This document shows, piece after piece, positions 30,841-40,400 of a stretch of 64,000 nucleotides of DNA. Position numbers and translations under genes: made by a program. Numbering within the stretch: position 1 is the stretch's first letter; every line of letters starts with the position of its first letter. The notes beneath the pieces were generated by a model. The model made no database searches. It had not been told where the DNA came from and saw only the letters and a list, made by a program, of their open reading frames with translations. Origin of the DNA: Tetrapisispora phaffii CBS 4417 (taxonomy: Eukaryota > Ascomycota > Saccharomycetes > Saccharomycetales > Saccharomycetaceae). Location of the stretch: assembly GCF_000236905.1 (NCBI RefSeq), contig NC_016526.1:1-64000 (forward strand), written 5' to 3'.

Positions 30841-31977
30841 ATATCATAGCGAGTTTTAATAATGAAAATGTGGGAGAATTTGGCGTATAGTGAATTGATA
30901 GCTAATCCATTTCCTACTTTTTTTACTAAGGTCTGTTAGAACCATAGTTGTAACGATATTTGGAATGTATTTAGAAGCAAACAAGTTAATGGAAAGGATT
31001 GGTTTGAATTGGTCGAATTCTACAATGGTCCGATTTGTTTTATCCAATATAGTAGCTGAGAAGACCTAAAAATATGAGAAAATCTAAAGAGAACGTCACA
31101 AAACTCAACAGTTGTAGAAATAAAATGGAAGCTCAAAACGAGCTCATATTAAATCAGTGGAAAGAAGTAATGATTAACTTACAATAAGTTAAGATTTAAA
31201 CATAGTAATTTTAGAAATAAATTAAAATATTTTTTTAGTGTGTAACTTTAGAAAGTTAGATATACAATGGGCACTTTGTTATCAACATTGTGCAAAAAAA
31301 TATGAATAACTGACAAGATGATCGTGTGGTTATAGTGAGGTCACGTAGTTTAAGAATAAAAGTTAATGTGTATTTATCTTTGCAAATATATCATCGATTC
31401 TCTTTGAAAGAAGAACTCTTTGAAAGTTTTAAACGCCACAGTATTCACTTCATCAACTTGGATTTATTATAAAAATACTGTTCCATCTTAATACAGACTA
31501 TCTGGCTTCCAAGAATTGCGTCATTTCTAAATTGTAATGTATAAGAGAAGAACTTTTGGTATGGCTTTGAAATTTAAAGAGAAAAAAGTACCTGTGAGAA
31601 CATTATTGATTAGTTATCGTTTATTATCAATTGCTCTCGAGGCAAGAATGGTGAAAACCGTGGCGTAGTTGCTTCTGGTTTGGTTATAAAAACGAAAAGC
31701 AAAAATGGAAACAGTGAATGTTTGAAAATGGTTGTAAATTTCGTTAGAACCAAACGAATGAAAACCTAATTTGAAGATATTATTTTTTAAAAAACAGAAT
31801 AAGTTGCTTATTAATTCAATTCAATTGATCGAGATAAATTTAAAGATTGTTAAATAGAACATATTTTCTTTTCAATTGGTGTATACTTTAGACCAGATTG
31901 TTTGTCATTTGATTACGAACTAAAATATAGCCAAGAGTTGAATTACTATTGTCTAATTATTCGACACACTGATTAAA
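30841..31977. other. Gene-free DNA and promoter of the aldo-keto reductase
   Basis: AT-rich, with a 63-codon minus-strand frame at 30856-31047 that I do not accept as a gene. The last few hundred bases should hold the promoter of the gene at 31978. No specific site was assigned. Confidence 0.4.
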
Positions 31978-32913
31978 ATGTCTGTTACTGCAAAGAATTG
32001 CGATATTACATATGCTATCGGAAAAGATACTAAAATCCCTGCTGTTGCATTGGGTACCTGGAAAGCTGCTCCAAATGAAGTGTACACTGCCGTTTTAGAA
32101 GCATTGAAAGCTGGTTACAGACATATTGATGGTGCTGCTATCTATTGTAACGAAGAAGAGGTTGGAAAAGCTATCAGGGACTCTGGAATTCCAAGAAAAG
32201 ATATCTTTGTGACCACCAAGTTGTGGGGTACTGAACAAAGAAACCCACTCCGTGCCTTAGATTCTTCTCTCAAGAGATTAGGCTTAGATTACGTTGACTT
32301 ATATTTGATGCATTGGCCAGTTGCATTGAAAGCTGATTCCATCACTGATAATGACCTATTGACAATTCCAAAATTACCATCTGGTAAGACCGATATTGAT
32401 ATTGAAAATTGGAACTTTATTAAGACTTGGGAATTGATGCAAGAATTACCAACATCTAAAGCCAAAGCTATTGGTGTTTCCAACTTCTCCATAAATAACT
32501 TAAATGAACTATTAGCTGCACCAACTACCAAGACTATTCCAGCTGCTAACCAATTTGAAATTCACCCATTATTACCCCAAAATGAATTGATTAAATATTG
32601 TCAAGACAAAAAGATTATCGTTGAAGCCTATTGTCCACTAGGTGGTTCCAATGTTCCACTTGTTACCAACCCAGTCATTACTGAAATTGCAACAAAGCTT
32701 GGTGTTAATGCAGGTCAATTATTGATTTCTTGGGGTATCCAGAGAGGTTACGTTGTTTTACCAAAATCTGTAAGAAAGGAAAGAATCGTCACAAATTTCC
32801 AAACTATTACAATTCCAGCTGAAGAGTTTGAAAAAATGAATAATTTAACTAAGGAATTTGGTGTTCAAAGATCTGTTAATATTGATTTCTCTCCATTCCC
32901 AACTTATCAATAA
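31978..32913 (+). CDS. NADPH-dependent aldo-keto reductase (GCY1/YPR1 type)
   Basis: A 311-residue soluble (alpha/beta)8-barrel reductase that reduces aldehydes and ketones such as glyceraldehyde with NADPH. GCY1 and YPR1 of S. cerevisiae are 312 residues. The first family signature GYRHIDGAAIYCNEEEVG lies at 46-63. The catalytic tetrad is Asp51, Tyr56, Lys81 (TTKLW) and His112 (LMHWP). NWNFIKTWELMQELP and GVSNFSINNL match the Gcy1/Ypr1 subgroup almost exactly, and LPKSVRKERI provides the NADPH phosphate-binding basic stretch. The start is the only sensible ATG, with A at -3. It is the first intact housekeeping-type gene after the accessory region and converges with QCR2. Which of the two yeast paralogues it corresponds to cannot be decided. 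Confidence 0.93.
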   Translation: MSVTAKNCDITYAIGKDTKIPAVALGTWKAAPNEVYTAVLEALKAGYRHIDGAAIYCNEEEVGKAIRDSGIPRKDIFVTTKLWGTEQRNPLRALDSSLKRLGLDYVDLYLMHWPVALKADSITDNDLLTIPKLPSGKTDIDIENWNFIKTWELMQELPTSKAKAIGVSNFSINNLNELLAAPTTKTIPAANQFEIHPLLPQNELIKYCQDKKIIVEAYCPLGGSNVPLVTNPVITEIATKLGVNAGQLLISWGIQRGYVVLPKSVRKERIVTNFQTITIPAEEFEKMNNLTKEFGVQRSVNIDFSPFPTYQ

Positions 32914-33378
32914 GTATATAAACTAAAATATTTTATGATAAAGATATAGTTATTTGGAGCTTATGTAAAAACCATATACGTTGAAATATTGAATATATGA
33001 ATTTAAACATCAGATAATGATAATTTATTACTGAAGTTCTAAAGTAATTTATATATATATATGTAGATATATATGGAATAAATAAAGTAACAAATTTGAA
33101 ATTATGTACAATATTTGATCGAAAAACAATGATCCCAATTGATTTGTGCTTCTGCAAACCATATATTGTAAGATCAAAGTGAAGAATATTATAAATTGTA
33201 ATAAAGAGTTTAAGTGTAATTATAATTTTATTTTTCTTATTTTATAATTTTCTTTTAAAGGTTTTCTCATTTGTGAATATTGTTTTGAATATATTGTAAT
33301 GTTGATGTTTTAGGTTTAACTGGGGCTAATAAGAATACACCTGATAGGATTGAATGTCTTCGGTACATGCAATTAAAC
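32914..33378. other. Convergent intergenic region
   Basis: About 465 bp of AT-rich DNA between two convergent genes. TATATATATATGTAGATATATATGG near 33052 fits yeast efficiency elements for 3'-end formation on either strand. No gene. Confidence 0.5.
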
Positions 33379-34473
33379 TTATAATTCATTGTAGTATGGT
33401 AATTTGGTAACATCACCTACAGCCGAGTAATTAAAATTAGTCAACTTGAAATCTTTAACTTTTGAAACATCAACAGTTGCGCTCTGTAAGGATGCTTGCA
33501 ATTCAGTGAATGATTTAGCAGAAGAGATATTGATACCTTTTTTCAATTCAGAAATGATTTTCTTGATATCGGAGCCGACCTTTATAGTGTCATGACCTTT
33601 GACGTACAAAGAGAATAAAGCCACATCGGAGTAAGCATCCAACTTAATAGTGGTGATCAAATCTGATAATCCAGAGACATCTGTGGATAAATAATTCTTT
33701 AATACTTGGAATGTTGGTAATTCGTCTAATTTCAATGGGATAGCAATAGCTGCAACAGATTCACCGACGTGTCTTAACCTCGAGGTTTGACCAGTATGGA
33801 TGGATTGGTTTTCTGCCTTTAATTGGGAACCAGCTGGCAAAGAATTTATGACAGATTCAGTGACGAATTTTTTCAAGTCATTTTCTTCAATTCCTTCAGC
33901 TTCGATGATAATATTTTCCTTAGTGTAAACTTTATTAGCGAAGTCTTTTAACTCATCCAAAGAAATCTTTTCCACACCATCGAAATAGACTGGGTTACCT
34001 AAACCTGATCTGAAAGTCAAATTGTATAGCGAATCTTCGGCTTTATTGATTGGGTGAATATTATTTAGAGTTAAATCATGATGAGCAGCAGGTAATACTG
34101 TTTCGACTAGTTCATGTGGTTTGAAAGATGTCTTGTAAAGAACGTTACCGATTGCTTCGAGATAATAAGGCAAATCTGCCTTCAAAAAAGCTGCCTTCAA
34201 AGTGATAAATTCCCTGTCGACAGTGGATTCAAATCTACCACCTAAAAGTTCAGATTCCCTTACTAATCTCAAAGCAGATTTATTGTTAGTGTTTTGAAAG
34301 TTGAACCTCGAAAGTAAATGAGAAACACCATCTTTTGAAGCAAAACGAGATCCAGCCCTCACTTTAACTGATAGAAGGGATAATTCTTCGTTATTAACGT
34401 TTGGTTTGGCGACTATTGACAGTCTTCTAATCGATTGTTTTGAAAACTGTAGTTTATGAGCGTGGGATAGCAT
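33379..34473 (-). CDS. QCR2: Ubiquinol-cytochrome c reductase core subunit 2
   Basis: This 364-residue protein (368 in S. cerevisiae) is a core subunit of respiratory complex III on the matrix side of the inner mitochondrial membrane. It begins MLSHAHKLQFSKQSIRRLS, an amphipathic basic presequence. VKVRAGSRFASKDGVSHLL and the FNFQNTNNKSALRLVRESELL segment are near-identical to yeast Qcr2. It is an M16-type fold that, like the yeast protein, shows no HXXEH zinc site. The ATG at 34473 is preceded by a divergent promoter region shared with RPC82. QCR2 and RPC82 are also divergent neighbours in S. cerevisiae (YPR191W and YPR190C). Confidence 0.96.
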   Translation of the reverse strand: MLSHAHKLQFSKQSIRRLSIVAKPNVNNEELSLLSVKVRAGSRFASKDGVSHLLSRFNFQNTNNKSALRLVRESELLGGRFESTVDREFITLKAAFLKADLPYYLEAIGNVLYKTSFKPHELVETVLPAAHHDLTLNNIHPINKAEDSLYNLTFRSGLGNPVYFDGVEKISLDELKDFANKVYTKENIIIEAEGIEENDLKKFVTESVINSLPAGSQLKAENQSIHTGQTSRLRHVGESVAAIAIPLKLDELPTFQVLKNYLSTDVSGLSDLITTIKLDAYSDVALFSLYVKGHDTIKVGSDIKKIISELKKGINISSAKSFTELQASLQSATVDVSKVKDFKLTNFNYSAVGDVTKLPYYNEL

Positions 34474-34812
34474 GGAGAGGCAATGTATGGATACTTATAT
34501 CTGTGGTTGCCTAAAACAGAGGAAGTATTATATACACATGCACGCCAACATATGAATATATGATCACAACTCAATTGCAACTTATAACAACTCTTATATA
34601 TGTGTGTGTGCATACATTATAAGAGACAGTTAGGCTAGTAGCTAAGGTAATATTTATTGACACTATTGAAATTTCAGCAATAGGGCCAACATGATTGGGA
34701 GCGAGCCTGGCCGTCCAGCGGGCCACCCCATCGCTAGGGAGGTCAGAGAAAAGCACCCTGTCTAGCGAAGCAGCACCGCAGCCTGGGCATTGGCAGGGCC
34801 CGGCAGATCTCT

Positions 34813-34831
34813 CTGTCTAAGTCGTAGACAG
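34813..34831. other. Perfect 7-bp hairpin inside the GC-rich island
   Basis: Arms CTGTCTA and TAGACAG enclose the loop AGTCG. It is one of the two strongest local stems supporting an RNA gene here. Confidence 0.7.
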
Positions 34832-34904
34832 AAAGAACCAGAGTCCCCTTTTCCCTCACGCTTGCTCGCGGGGGCCCGCCATCTTTCTCGTCCGGTAACT
34901 GCGT

Positions 34905-34925
34905 CCCGTGCGCGGTTCGCACGGG
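34905..34925. other. Perfect 8-bp GC-rich hairpin inside the island
   Basis: Arms CCCGTGCG and CGCACGGG enclose the loop CGGTT. Such a stem is very stable and rare in DNA of this base composition. Confidence 0.75.
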
Positions 34926-34971
34926 ATGGTTGTTAAAGTGGCATCTCATTGGCTCGTCCAGGATGATGTGG

Positions 34972-35027
34972 TTAGGGTTGAACAGGATTTCTGTCAGGTC
35001 TCTGATGGGGTTTAGGGTGTAGGGTTG
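34972..35027 (-). promoter_or_regulatory. Cluster of Tbf1-like (TTAGGGT) motifs
   Basis: TTAGGGTT at 34972, TTAGGGTG at 35012 and TAGGGTT at 35020 match the core bound by the yeast factor Tbf1 (reverse complement ACCCTAA). In S. cerevisiae such sites sit upstream of snoRNA genes and in subtelomeres. Their position fits a promoter for a minus-strand RNA starting near 34965, or part of the RPC82 promoter. Confidence 0.5.
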
Positions 35028-35032
35028 TGGGA

Positions 35033-35039
35033 TTACCCG
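35033..35039 (-). promoter_or_regulatory. Reb1-type site TTACCCG
   Basis: The exact Reb1 core lies 276 bp upstream of the RPC82 ATG, where it would keep the promoter nucleosome-free. The assignment is by consensus only. Confidence 0.5.
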
Positions 35040-35096
35040 GTCTGTTGCTTATTTCCGTTTTCCGTTTCGGGAATGTTGGAAGATATTTATTTTGGA

Positions 35097-35180
35097 TCAC
35101 GTGACCTGTGATGAAAATTTGTTTGGAAAGCAAGCATCGCAAGAATCAGGACATGAAGTGATGAGATGAGATGAGATGAA
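35097..35180 (+). promoter_or_regulatory. RPC82 promoter elements: CACGTG, RRPE, PAC-like repeats
   Basis: TCACGTGACC (35097-35106) is a Cbf1-type E-box, TGAAAATTT (35112-35120) matches the RRPE element, and three overlapping GATGAG words (35160-35175) resemble the PAC element core. RRPE and PAC mark ribosome biogenesis and Pol I/III genes in yeasts, and RPC82 encodes a Pol III subunit. All lie 135-220 bp upstream of the ATG. Confidence 0.55.
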
Positions 35181-35314
35181 ACGGTGAATGATCAACTACA
35201 GCATATTTGTAAGTATATATATATGGCCACATAACTACTTCTAGGTTTGTGCTGAGTCGCAGGTTTACAACCTTTCTCAGAAGGAATGCCATCTGTGAAC
35301 TTATACAAGCAATT

Positions 35315-37315
35315 ATGTCTACCGCCAGTGTAGTTGACGCAACTGGAGCTGCCGCTCCAGTTGCTGGAGAAGAAACTGATTTGAAAGTCACTTTTACCGA
35401 TGAAGTTAACGATTTAACGGGGGTTGCGTCTTTGGAGCAGAGGTCATTGAACTCAAAGTCCTTTCTTTACTCTGAGGTCACTAAATCACATTTGGGAGAG
35501 AATGCAGAGTTGGTTATAAGAGTTTTGGTTTCGAAAGGGAGGTTGACGATTCATGAAATACACAGGTATATCAGCGGTGTACTTGAAAATGGAATGAACA
35601 AGTTTGCAGGTATTAACAAAGGAAAGATCAAGAAGATTCTGATCTCATTGGTGCAATTGAGATGTGTTAGCTTCTTCGTTGAAAATTCTTTGAATAAGAA
35701 GGCTAGCACGTACTATTCCGTCAATTACGACGGTCTGGACATTTTACTTTACAATGGGTTGATCCTTGAAGAGGTTTCAAACAGATTTAACTCGGATTTG
35801 GCAACAAGAGTTGTCCAAAACATATTATCCGTGGGTTCGTTGACCATCGAGGAGTATTTACACAGTGGAGATTTTAAATCGGAAGGTATTGAATTCAACG
35901 TCAAGCAAGCTTTCTTACAACTGTTCGAACAGGGGTTTTTGGTTCCAATGTCTATGGTATTGCATACACCAATTAATGATCTTTGGAATAAAATATATGC
36001 TGAGGAATATAAAAAAATCCCAAGAACATCAACTTTATCAGAGTTAAAGAAAAAAACTGAGGCCAAGGAAAAAGCAAAAGTGAAATTTTTGTTCTATTTT
36101 GATGATTTAAATAACATCTCAAAAAACACAATGATAGACCCTCAAACCTCAATGAAAATTTTAAAGCAAAATATACCACTAACGATTAATTTTGATAGAT
36201 TTTTGAAAACTAGAAGAACTAAACAATTGGTTCATTTTGCTAGATCAAGAGTAGGCGACATCCCTGCATTTATTTATAAATTAGCGTTACAGTCAACTGA
36301 AAGGAACTCTTTACCTGTAACAAATCCATTCGTGAAAACGGGTTTATTGCAAGATTTAGATGATGCGAATATTATTAGAGAAGAGGATAGAGTTAATGAA
36401 GAATCAAAAAAAGTTACTTTTACTGCAGCTGACATAACAAGATGCTTGCCACATGGCTTAGATTTGAAAGGATCTTTAACATCGAAAGTAAAATCGAACA
36501 AACGTATGAACAATGAATCAGAAAATAACGTACCAAAGAAATTAAAGACCGAAGATGGATTTGTCATTCCATCCACTCCATCTGTATTATCTCTTTCAGA
36601 AAAATCAAATGAATCTATTGATACTCATACTCAAGGTGAAGAAAGTACAATATTGGATGATGTAGATATTGATGTTAACTTTGACGAACAGGCTGATCCT
36701 ATTACTTTGGTCAATGGCCATTTGAAATTATTATCACAATCAAATATTCCATTTTTAAGAGAGGCAAAACCAGGTGTTTTTTTCGTACCATTTACAGAAC
36801 TTCTCCCTGTGTTGCGTTCTAGTACATATGATAATATTATTACATCTACTTTGGGTCCATCTTCAACTCGTGTTCGTCGTTGTGTAATTGCTAATAGATT
36901 AACGTCTGAGAAAGTTATTAATTCAACAGCATTGATGAAAGAGAAAGATATCAGATCAACTATTGCATCTGTATTGAAATATAACGTCTTAGAGATTCAA
37001 GAAGTTCCAAGGACAGCAGATAGAGGTGCGTCAAGAGCTGTTTTCTTATTTAGATCAAAGGAAAGACATTCTTACGATTTCATGAGAGAGAATATTTCAT
37101 GGAATATGGCCAATTTGATGTATAAAGAGGATAAATTGAAAGCTGATAATATTACATTGTTAACAAAGGCTAATAGAGATGATGTTAAGGGGAAAGAAGG
37201 AGAATTATTATTACCTAGTGAAATGAGTCAATTAAAAATGGTTAATGAACGTGAGCTAAATATCAAAACAAGAATTTGTAGATTATTATCACTGTGGGAA
37301 GTATACAAATTTTAA
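35315..37315 (+). CDS. RPC82: RNA polymerase III subunit C82
   Basis: Rpc82 is part of the Pol III-specific C82-C34-C31 subcomplex needed for promoter opening in the nucleus. The first in-frame ATG is 35315, giving 666 residues against 654 in S. cerevisiae. The reading frame is open upstream but without an ATG. SLEQRSLNSK and SHLGE mark the first winged-helix region. KKLKTEDGFVIP lies mid-protein. STALMKEKDIRSTIAS, QEVPRTADRGASRAVFLFR and KANRDDVKGKEGELLLPSE towards the end are nearly identical to yeast Rpc82. An acidic/Ser-rich linker (about residues 390-470) is less conserved, as in other yeasts. It converges with SKI3, as in S. cerevisiae. Confidence 0.96.
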   Translation: MSTASVVDATGAAAPVAGEETDLKVTFTDEVNDLTGVASLEQRSLNSKSFLYSEVTKSHLGENAELVIRVLVSKGRLTIHEIHRYISGVLENGMNKFAGINKGKIKKILISLVQLRCVSFFVENSLNKKASTYYSVNYDGLDILLYNGLILEEVSNRFNSDLATRVVQNILSVGSLTIEEYLHSGDFKSEGIEFNVKQAFLQLFEQGFLVPMSMVLHTPINDLWNKIYAEEYKKIPRTSTLSELKKKTEAKEKAKVKFLFYFDDLNNISKNTMIDPQTSMKILKQNIPLTINFDRFLKTRRTKQLVHFARSRVGDIPAFIYKLALQSTERNSLPVTNPFVKTGLLQDLDDANIIREEDRVNEESKKVTFTAADITRCLPHGLDLKGSLTSKVKSNKRMNNESENNVPKKLKTEDGFVIPSTPSVLSLSEKSNESIDTHTQGEESTILDDVDIDVNFDEQADPITLVNGHLKLLSQSNIPFLREAKPGVFFVPFTELLPVLRSSTYDNIITSTLGPSSTRVRRCVIANRLTSEKVINSTALMKEKDIRSTIASVLKYNVLEIQEVPRTADRGASRAVFLFRSKERHSYDFMRENISWNMANLMYKEDKLKADNITLLTKANRDDVKGKEGELLLPSEMSQLKMVNERELNIKTRICRLLSLWEVYKF

Positions 37316-37416
37316 ATTATGCAGAGATAATATATTATGAAAGTTCATATATTAAGTCTTGTATTATTTATGTATATAAATATATATTTATGTTAATAGA
37401 CTAACAGCATTATTAT

Positions 37417-40400
37417 TTAAAAACATTCATTTAATGATTTCAGAGACTTCGCACTCCAAGGAGTCAAGAACAAAGATCTTTGAATATTCCTTAAATTTGA
37501 CATTTCAGAGTACTTCTCACTTAATTGTTCTGCAGTTAACTTATTTTGTCCTTCGGAAGCTACTCTCAAAGATATCTTTTCAGACAAATTCTTCCATGAA
37601 CGATCATTATTTGGAAAGAAAAATGCTGTTTGTTGAAATAATGGTAACTCGCTGGATGAGGAAGTTCGTTCCAACTTCTTGACTAAATTTAATATTAAAA
37701 ATTGAAGAGATAAATGTGTATCCTTTATTTTCTCTGACAATGATATATTTTGTAAATCTTGTAATATTGTTTCCAATATATCAACATGATTTTCTAGTAA
37801 GGAAATAGCAGCGATAGTTAAGGTGACAAGTAATTCATTACCATTGATGGCTATGTATTCCGTCAATTCATCCAAAGCAATCATTTTGGATTCCTCGGAT
37901 CCTATGTCATATAATACCTTAGATACTAGTATCACCAAGTATTTAGAATCCTCAGACAATTTTGTTAATATCTGGAAATGTTCTAAAGTCTTATCATAAT
38001 CATCAAGGAAATAATAGGCTAAACCTAAACAAATATTATTAGATATTTGACATGAGAGTGCCAGACTGCTGTCATACTCTTGAATAATTCCTTGCGATAA
38101 ATTAGCATTGTCTATCGAAGTTTCGTAATTGCCTAATCCAAGTTGAATTCTAGAAATCTGTGACTTAATTATGGCAAAATTATACAGTTCTTTTTCATCT
38201 TGAGTTTTTTCAAATCTTTTTTCTAATATTTCAGATAATCTACTGGCCAGTTTATCGGCATATAGATATTGGTGCAATCTTTCTAAAACTAAAAGCGAAC
38301 TTTGTAATGCATACGCATCGTTTGGTGATTTTTTCAAATACTGTTCTAATGCATACGCTGCAGTTGATAGTTCTTCTAAAGAATCAAGATTATTTTCAGT
38401 TTTTGAATACCCAATTTGGTTTTGCAGCGTGTTCTTAGCATATAATAATTGAGCAACCTTCGATCTACCATTTGCTAAAATATATGCATGAGAGAACATA
38501 TTAATACTTTCTTGCGTGTTTCCCTCTTTTTCTAGTAATAATGCCATACCTAACCAAGGTGATGACTCCTGTGGTGCAATACTTTGCGTTCTAGCGAGCA
38601 CTTGACGGGCAAAATCGAGATCCTTAGCCTTCAAAGCCAATAAGGATAAATTAAACCAAACCTCAGTATCTTTTGGTGATAAGGCAATAGATTTTATAAA
38701 GCAATGTTGGGATACTCTCCAATTTATGTCCATGGTACTGATACCTAAAGCAATCCATGATTTAGTTGAATTTGATTGATATTCTATTGCTTTCTTAAAA
38801 GAAAATATGGCAGCGTCCCTACTTTCAGGTAACCTTAACATTAGTAAGGATACAAGTTCAGATACACCAATATTATGCCATAGAGATGATTTGACAGTTG
38901 CAGAAGTTTCTGAGTTTGTGCCACTTGTAAAAGCACACTTTGATGATAGAACTAAAAATTTGCAGGCTATTGTGATATTGTCATCGTCTGTTGATGAAAG
39001 GATACTTTCAAGGTTAATTTTGTCAATAGCATCTAGCTCTTCTATTTGCAAATTTTTGACAGTTTCAAATATTGAAACTAACGTCTCAATAGGAAGCTCC
39101 TCGATCTTAGATTGTACAGATATAAATAACTGAAGAGAGCTAAAAAGTGAAATCCAAGCAATTTGTGGGTGAGTTTGTAAATCAACAAACAGGTGATAAA
39201 TTGAATCAATGGCCTCTACTGAAACTTTTATCGATTTTGTTAAAAAACCTCTGTTATATAAATCAGTAGCGTAATTGGTTAAAGTTGAAGCATAAGTTGC
39301 ATGGAAAACCTCTTGATCAAGTGAAGACAAAGTTAGTTCCTTTAGTAAAAGAATACTGTCCTCGTACTCTCCTATGTTTGATAGGGACTCGGCTAAAAAG
39401 AGCTTAGCATACAAATGATTTGAATCTAGTTCAATTGCCTTTTCAAAAACCTTAATAGAAGCCTCAATCCTACCACATCCTACGTAGGCTTGTCCTAATC
39501 CCACCCACGATTCAATATCTTCTTTATCAATACGTAAAGCTGATTGAAACCATTCAATTGATTCTGCTTCTTGTTGCCTTTCCAGATGGGAAATACCGAC
39601 TACCCTGTAAGGCCAAGATAAGGACTTGAGATACTTTTTAGCACCATCAGATTGTACTAGAGCTTCTGCAATGGCATGAGCAGCAGACCAATTTTCTGCG
39701 TTTGTATATTTCCTTATAATATATTCTGCTGCAATTATATCACCGGAATTTAATTCGAATGCTTTATAGTAGCATCCAAACGCTCTCTGTTCATCATTAT
39801 AATATTCTGTATAAATATGCCCAAGTGTAGAAAATGATAATGAAAAGGTTTCCAGAAGCTTCAAAGATTTAATTAGTAGTTGATAGGCCAAATTGACTAG
39901 AGATAAGTCTTTTGAAGTGTTCTCGATCTCTTTTGCCTCCTGTATAGATAGATAGGTTTTTGCTAGTCTCCAAAGAGTCATTGTATGTAATTCAATCGAT
40001 AAAATATCAGTGCCTTTCATATTTTTTAAAGCAGTGTTCAAGATATCAATAGCTTCATCATATTGGTGTAAGTTTGTGTATGTCCATCCTAAAGCACTTA
40101 CAATCTCCATATTTTCTGAGAATTCTTTTCTAACATCAAGCAACAGATTGTTTGCTTCTTTCCAATTCTCCATTTCTATGAATATTAAACCTTTACCTAA
40201 CTTTGCGCTTGCATTATGTGGTTCGACTGTCAAAATCTTTTCATATAAAGCTAATGCTGTTTTGTAGTTTCTTTTAAAATCAAAATATGTATAAACTGTG
40301 GCTAAATTTAAAGTAAAGGCTAACTTTGAATTTGGAAGTGTTGCACCTAGAGATTTGATGGAATTAGCAACTAATGAAGTACCTGTTTTTATGTATGGTA

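Larger units (their letters stand above)
34660..34965 (-). ncRNA. Candidate structured non-coding RNA (unassigned)
   Basis: The stretch is about 60% GC in a genome of roughly one-third GC and is packed with perfect hairpins: CCCGTGCG / CGCACGGG (34905-34925, 5-base loop) and CTGTCTA / TAGACAG (34813-34831, 5-base loop), plus GGCGGGCCCCCGCGAGC-type pairing. The minus strand is favoured because motifs matching the Tbf1 consensus (AACCCTAA type), a known mark of yeast snoRNA promoters, lie just upstream on that side. I could not match it to U1-U6, U3, SCR1, RPR1, NME1 or snR30 from memory of their conserved boxes, and I see no clear C/D or H/ACA boxes. Boundaries are approximate. It may instead be an unusual promoter or acquired GC-rich DNA. 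Confidence 0.4.
34474..35314. other. Divergent QCR2-RPC82 intergenic region containing a GC-rich island
   Basis: This 841-bp divergent spacer is unlike other spacers in the window. Its centre (about 34680-34990) is strongly GC-rich in an otherwise AT-rich sequence and holds hairpins, Tbf1-like motifs, a Reb1 site and RPC82 promoter elements, listed separately. Short open frames across it reflect GC content. Confidence 0.7.

Noticed and set aside
34571..34949. Two short minus-strand frames in the GC-rich island
   Set aside because: They are open because GC-rich DNA has few stop codons. The hairpin content points to RNA structure rather than protein.
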